Assembly: GCF_949296715.1 (NCBI RefSeq)
Contig: NZ_CASFQD010000018.1
Coordinates: forward strand, 15,992 to 79,991
Reading direction: 5' to 3'
Length of the DNA stretch: 64,000 bases
Source of the DNA: an uncultured Alistipes sp.
GTDB taxonomy: Bacteria; Bacteroidota; Bacteroidia; Bacteroidales; Rikenellaceae
Positions within the stretch are counted from its first letter, which is position 1, and every line of letters begins with the position of its first letter. The position numbers and the translations under genes were made by a program. The notes under the pieces were generated by a model. That model ran no database searches. It was not told the DNA's origin and was given only the letters and a program-made list of their open reading frames with translations. Shown piece after piece: positions 62,604 through 64,000 of the stretch.

Positions 62604-62642
62604 AACGGGGAGAGGCTTCAGACCGTCTCCCCGTTGTTTTTT
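62604..62642. terminator. Bidirectional terminator overlapping the AraC-gene stop
   Basis: 10-bp stem AACGGGGAGA / TCTCCCCGTT with a 12-nt loop. GTTTTTT follows on the plus strand (der side), and GTTTTCG on the minus strand. The loop holds the stop codon of the AraC gene, so this gene ends inside its own terminator. Confidence 0.75.
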
Positions 62643-63466
62643 CCGCGCTGGCGGAAGGCGGTGATGCTCTCGCCGTTCATCTTCGTGAAAAAGCGGCTGA
62701 AGGCCGCCGTATCCTCATACCCCAGCAGGTAGGCAATCTCCTTGGCGGGCTTCGAGGTGTAGAGCAACAGCCGGCGCGCCTCGGCATTGATGCGGTCGTG
62801 GATCACCTCCAGCGGTGAGGGGCGGCCGGACGCGGCAAAGAGGTTCGTGAGCGTCTTGGGCGATCGGTGCAGCATCGCGGCATACTCCTGCACGCGTTTG
62901 TGCGTGCGGAAATGGCGGTCCACCAGCAGGTAATACTGCCGCACGGTGTCGAAAAGCCCCTCGCGGTCGCCGCCGTCGGGGAACATGCCCCGGGCGATGC
63001 GCGTGCAGAGGATGATGAAGTGCCTGAGCTGCATGCGCAGCATCTCCTCGCGCAGGCCGTCCTCCACCTCGAACTCACGGCGCAGCGCCTCGACGACCTG
63101 CCCCAGCGCCTCCGTCTGCGCGGCATCGGGCGCAAGGCACATCACCTCCGACGTGCCGTTGAAGAGGAACCCGCTGCACGAGACCTCGCTCTCCTGACTG
63201 AACAGGCAATAGAAGTTGCTGTCGAAAAGCAGGGCGAGGTATTCGCCCGCGGGCTGCAGGTTGTCGATGCGGCGGACCGGCGCAAGGGGCATGAGCTGCC
63301 CCTCGCGGAGCGTCATGCGGACATGGTCCACCTCCAGCTGGAGGTCGCCGCGCCGCGCCCAGAGGAACTTGTACAGATCGGCATGGCGCGCCGTCACGCC
63401 CCGCTCGTGCAGGCAGTCGCACAGCACAATCCGACCCTGAAGCGGCGTATGGAAAGTCAGTTCCAT
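62618..63466 (-). CDS. AraC-family transcriptional regulator
   Basis: 282 residues. The N-terminal half is a cupin-like sensor (LQLEVDHVRMTLREGQLMPL, LALLFDSNFYCLFSQESEV). The C-terminal AraC DNA-binding domain has two HTHs (MLHRSPKTLTNLFAASGRPS and EIAYLLGYEDTAAFSRFFTK, the conserved second HTH). The start MELTFHTPL is chosen because a TATCTTTG promoter lies about 25 bp upstream. No adjacent target operon is evident. Confidence 0.9.
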   Translation of the reverse strand: MELTFHTPLQGRIVLCDCLHERGVTARHADLYKFLWARRGDLQLEVDHVRMTLREGQLMPLAPVRRIDNLQPAGEYLALLFDSNFYCLFSQESEVSCSGFLFNGTSEVMCLAPDAAQTEALGQVVEALRREFEVEDGLREEMLRMQLRHFIILCTRIARGMFPDGGDREGLFDTVRQYYLLVDRHFRTHKRVQEYAAMLHRSPKTLTNLFAASGRPSPLEVIHDRINAEARRLLLYTSKPAKEIAYLLGYEDTAAFSRFFTKMNGESITAFRQRGKNNGETV

Positions 63467-63489
63467 GATTCTGCGGTTTTTTCTCCTCC

Positions 63490-63497
63490 CAAAGATA
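63490..63497 (-). promoter_or_regulatory. Promoter -7 element (TATCTTTG) for the AraC regulator
   Basis: Perfect TATCTTTG on the minus strand, about 24 bp before the chosen start; it argues against longer N-termini. Confidence 0.6.
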
Positions 63498-63563
63498 ACA
63501 CGATTCGGGCAAAATGCCGCCTGCCGCACCGTTTTTTCGGAACAGCATCGGCCATCCGCCCAT

Positions 63564-63593
63564 AAAAAACCGGAAGAGCCGAAACTCCTCCGG
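63564..63593 (-). terminator. Terminator upstream of the AraC gene
   Basis: On the minus strand CCGGAGGAG / CTCTTCCGG (9 bp, one wobble) with TTTCGG loop and six T. It belongs to the partial gene at 63799-64000, about 205 bp downstream of its stop. Confidence 0.75.
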
Positions 63594-63798
63594 TCTGAAC
63601 CGTTATTGTATTGCCCCGTCGGAATGGCTGCCGCTGACCCGGGACGGAACCGTCCCACCGCACGGCGCACCGCATCACGGCCGCGGTCCCTGTCCGGACT
63701 TCTCCGAACTTGACCGCCCTCTCCGTCCGGCCCCTCCGGCCTTCTTCAGGTCGGTCCGTGCCCCGACGCGGCCACTTCCGCCCCCGAAGGCGGCAACG

Positions 63799-64000
63799 TC
63801 AGGCCTGCTCCGAACTGCCGCCCGCAGGCTGCGAACCTCCGGACTGCGGCGTTCCGGACTTGTCACCGCCGCGGCGATGACGGCGTCCCCCGCGATGGCG
63901 GCGGCGCTTGGCCGGTGCATTCGCGGCCTCGGCGGATGCCGGCGCGGAATTCCCCGCAGAAGCCGGTTCGGCAGCCGGCTGTGGCGCGGCCGGCGTGGCT
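63799..64000 (-). CDS. C-terminal basic tail of a gene cut by the window edge
   Basis: Only the last 66 codons are visible, ending at a TGA. They read as an Ala/Pro-rich linker, then AKRRRHRGGRRHRRGGDKSG and a Gly/Ser/Gln-rich end. Such Arg/His/Gly tails occur on RNA-associated proteins of Bacteroidota (for example PSP1-domain or RNase-type proteins), but the body lies outside the window, so I cannot name it. Confidence 0.55.
   Translation of the reverse strand, partial: ATPAAPQPAAEPASAGNSAPASAEAANAPAKRRRHRGGRRHRRGGDKSGTPQSGGSQPAGGSSEQA

Noticed and set aside
63675..63920. 81-codon minus-strand open frame near the window end
   Set aside because: Overlaps the visible tail of the partial gene in another frame; no features.

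Overview
The window is a contiguous piece of a GC-rich Bacteroidota chromosome. An Alistipes-like gut Bacteroidales is my best guess (inference). The evidence is a SusC/SusD pair, an ECF sigma/FecR switch, many lipoproteins and outer-membrane barrels, and repeated promoter -7 elements of the Bacteroidota form TAnnTTTG, usually TATCTTTG. I see no rRNA, tRNA, insertion sequence, phage, plasmid or CRISPR. Nearly all DNA is coding, and most intergenic gaps hold a promoter or a hairpin terminator.

Layout. 1-5.5 kb: a cell-surface-signalled SusCD uptake locus (SusD cut by the window edge, SusC with STN domain, FecR anti-sigma) facing a divergent ECF sigma factor. 5.6-9.1 kb: thiol peroxidase, a WG-repeat lipoprotein, a phosphate-selective-type porin and a DEDDh exonuclease. 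9.2-19.9 kb: a five-gene surface operon. Its genes encode a 1388-residue lipoprotein with BACON, DUF5689 and OB-like repeats, a NUC-type nonspecific nuclease, an EEP-fold nuclease/phosphatase, a TonB-dependent receptor and a DUF5689 lipoprotein. I read it as an extracellular nucleic-acid (or nucleotide) harvesting system. 20.7-24.1 kb: guaB, a Cys-rich DUF3795 protein and guaA. 24.8-31.2 kb: a second surface locus with a large lipoprotein, a TlpA-like thioredoxin, a DUF6029 barrel and an Omp28-type lipoprotein carrying a CGYC thioredoxin motif. This looks like an envelope thiol system.

31.3-49.9 kb is mostly core metabolism, translation and envelope genes. They include panB, a SpoU methyltransferase, glnS, a DUF2089/membrane-protein pair, an envelope operon (acidic Pro/Ala-rich protein, rsmI, DUF389, LpxL-type acyltransferase, GT2), ychF, a SIMPL protein, gltX and galM. 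50-53.3 kb is a mannonate/fructuronate operon (lacI-type regulator, SDR oxidoreductase, uxuA) with a candidate palindromic operator at its promoter. 53.5-58.8 kb is a minus-strand run of MFS transporter, small barrel, phoH, pepD and lipid kinase. 58.9-63.5 kb has a CPA2 antiporter, der and an AraC regulator. The window ends inside the basic C-terminal tail of another gene.

The two most novel-looking parts are the nuclease/TonB operon (9.2-19.9 kb) and the Omp28/TlpA/DUF6029 locus (24.8-31.2 kb). In both, the first gene encodes a large surface lipoprotein and is followed at once by an intrinsic-terminator-like hairpin, as if the lipoprotein were made in excess over the rest.
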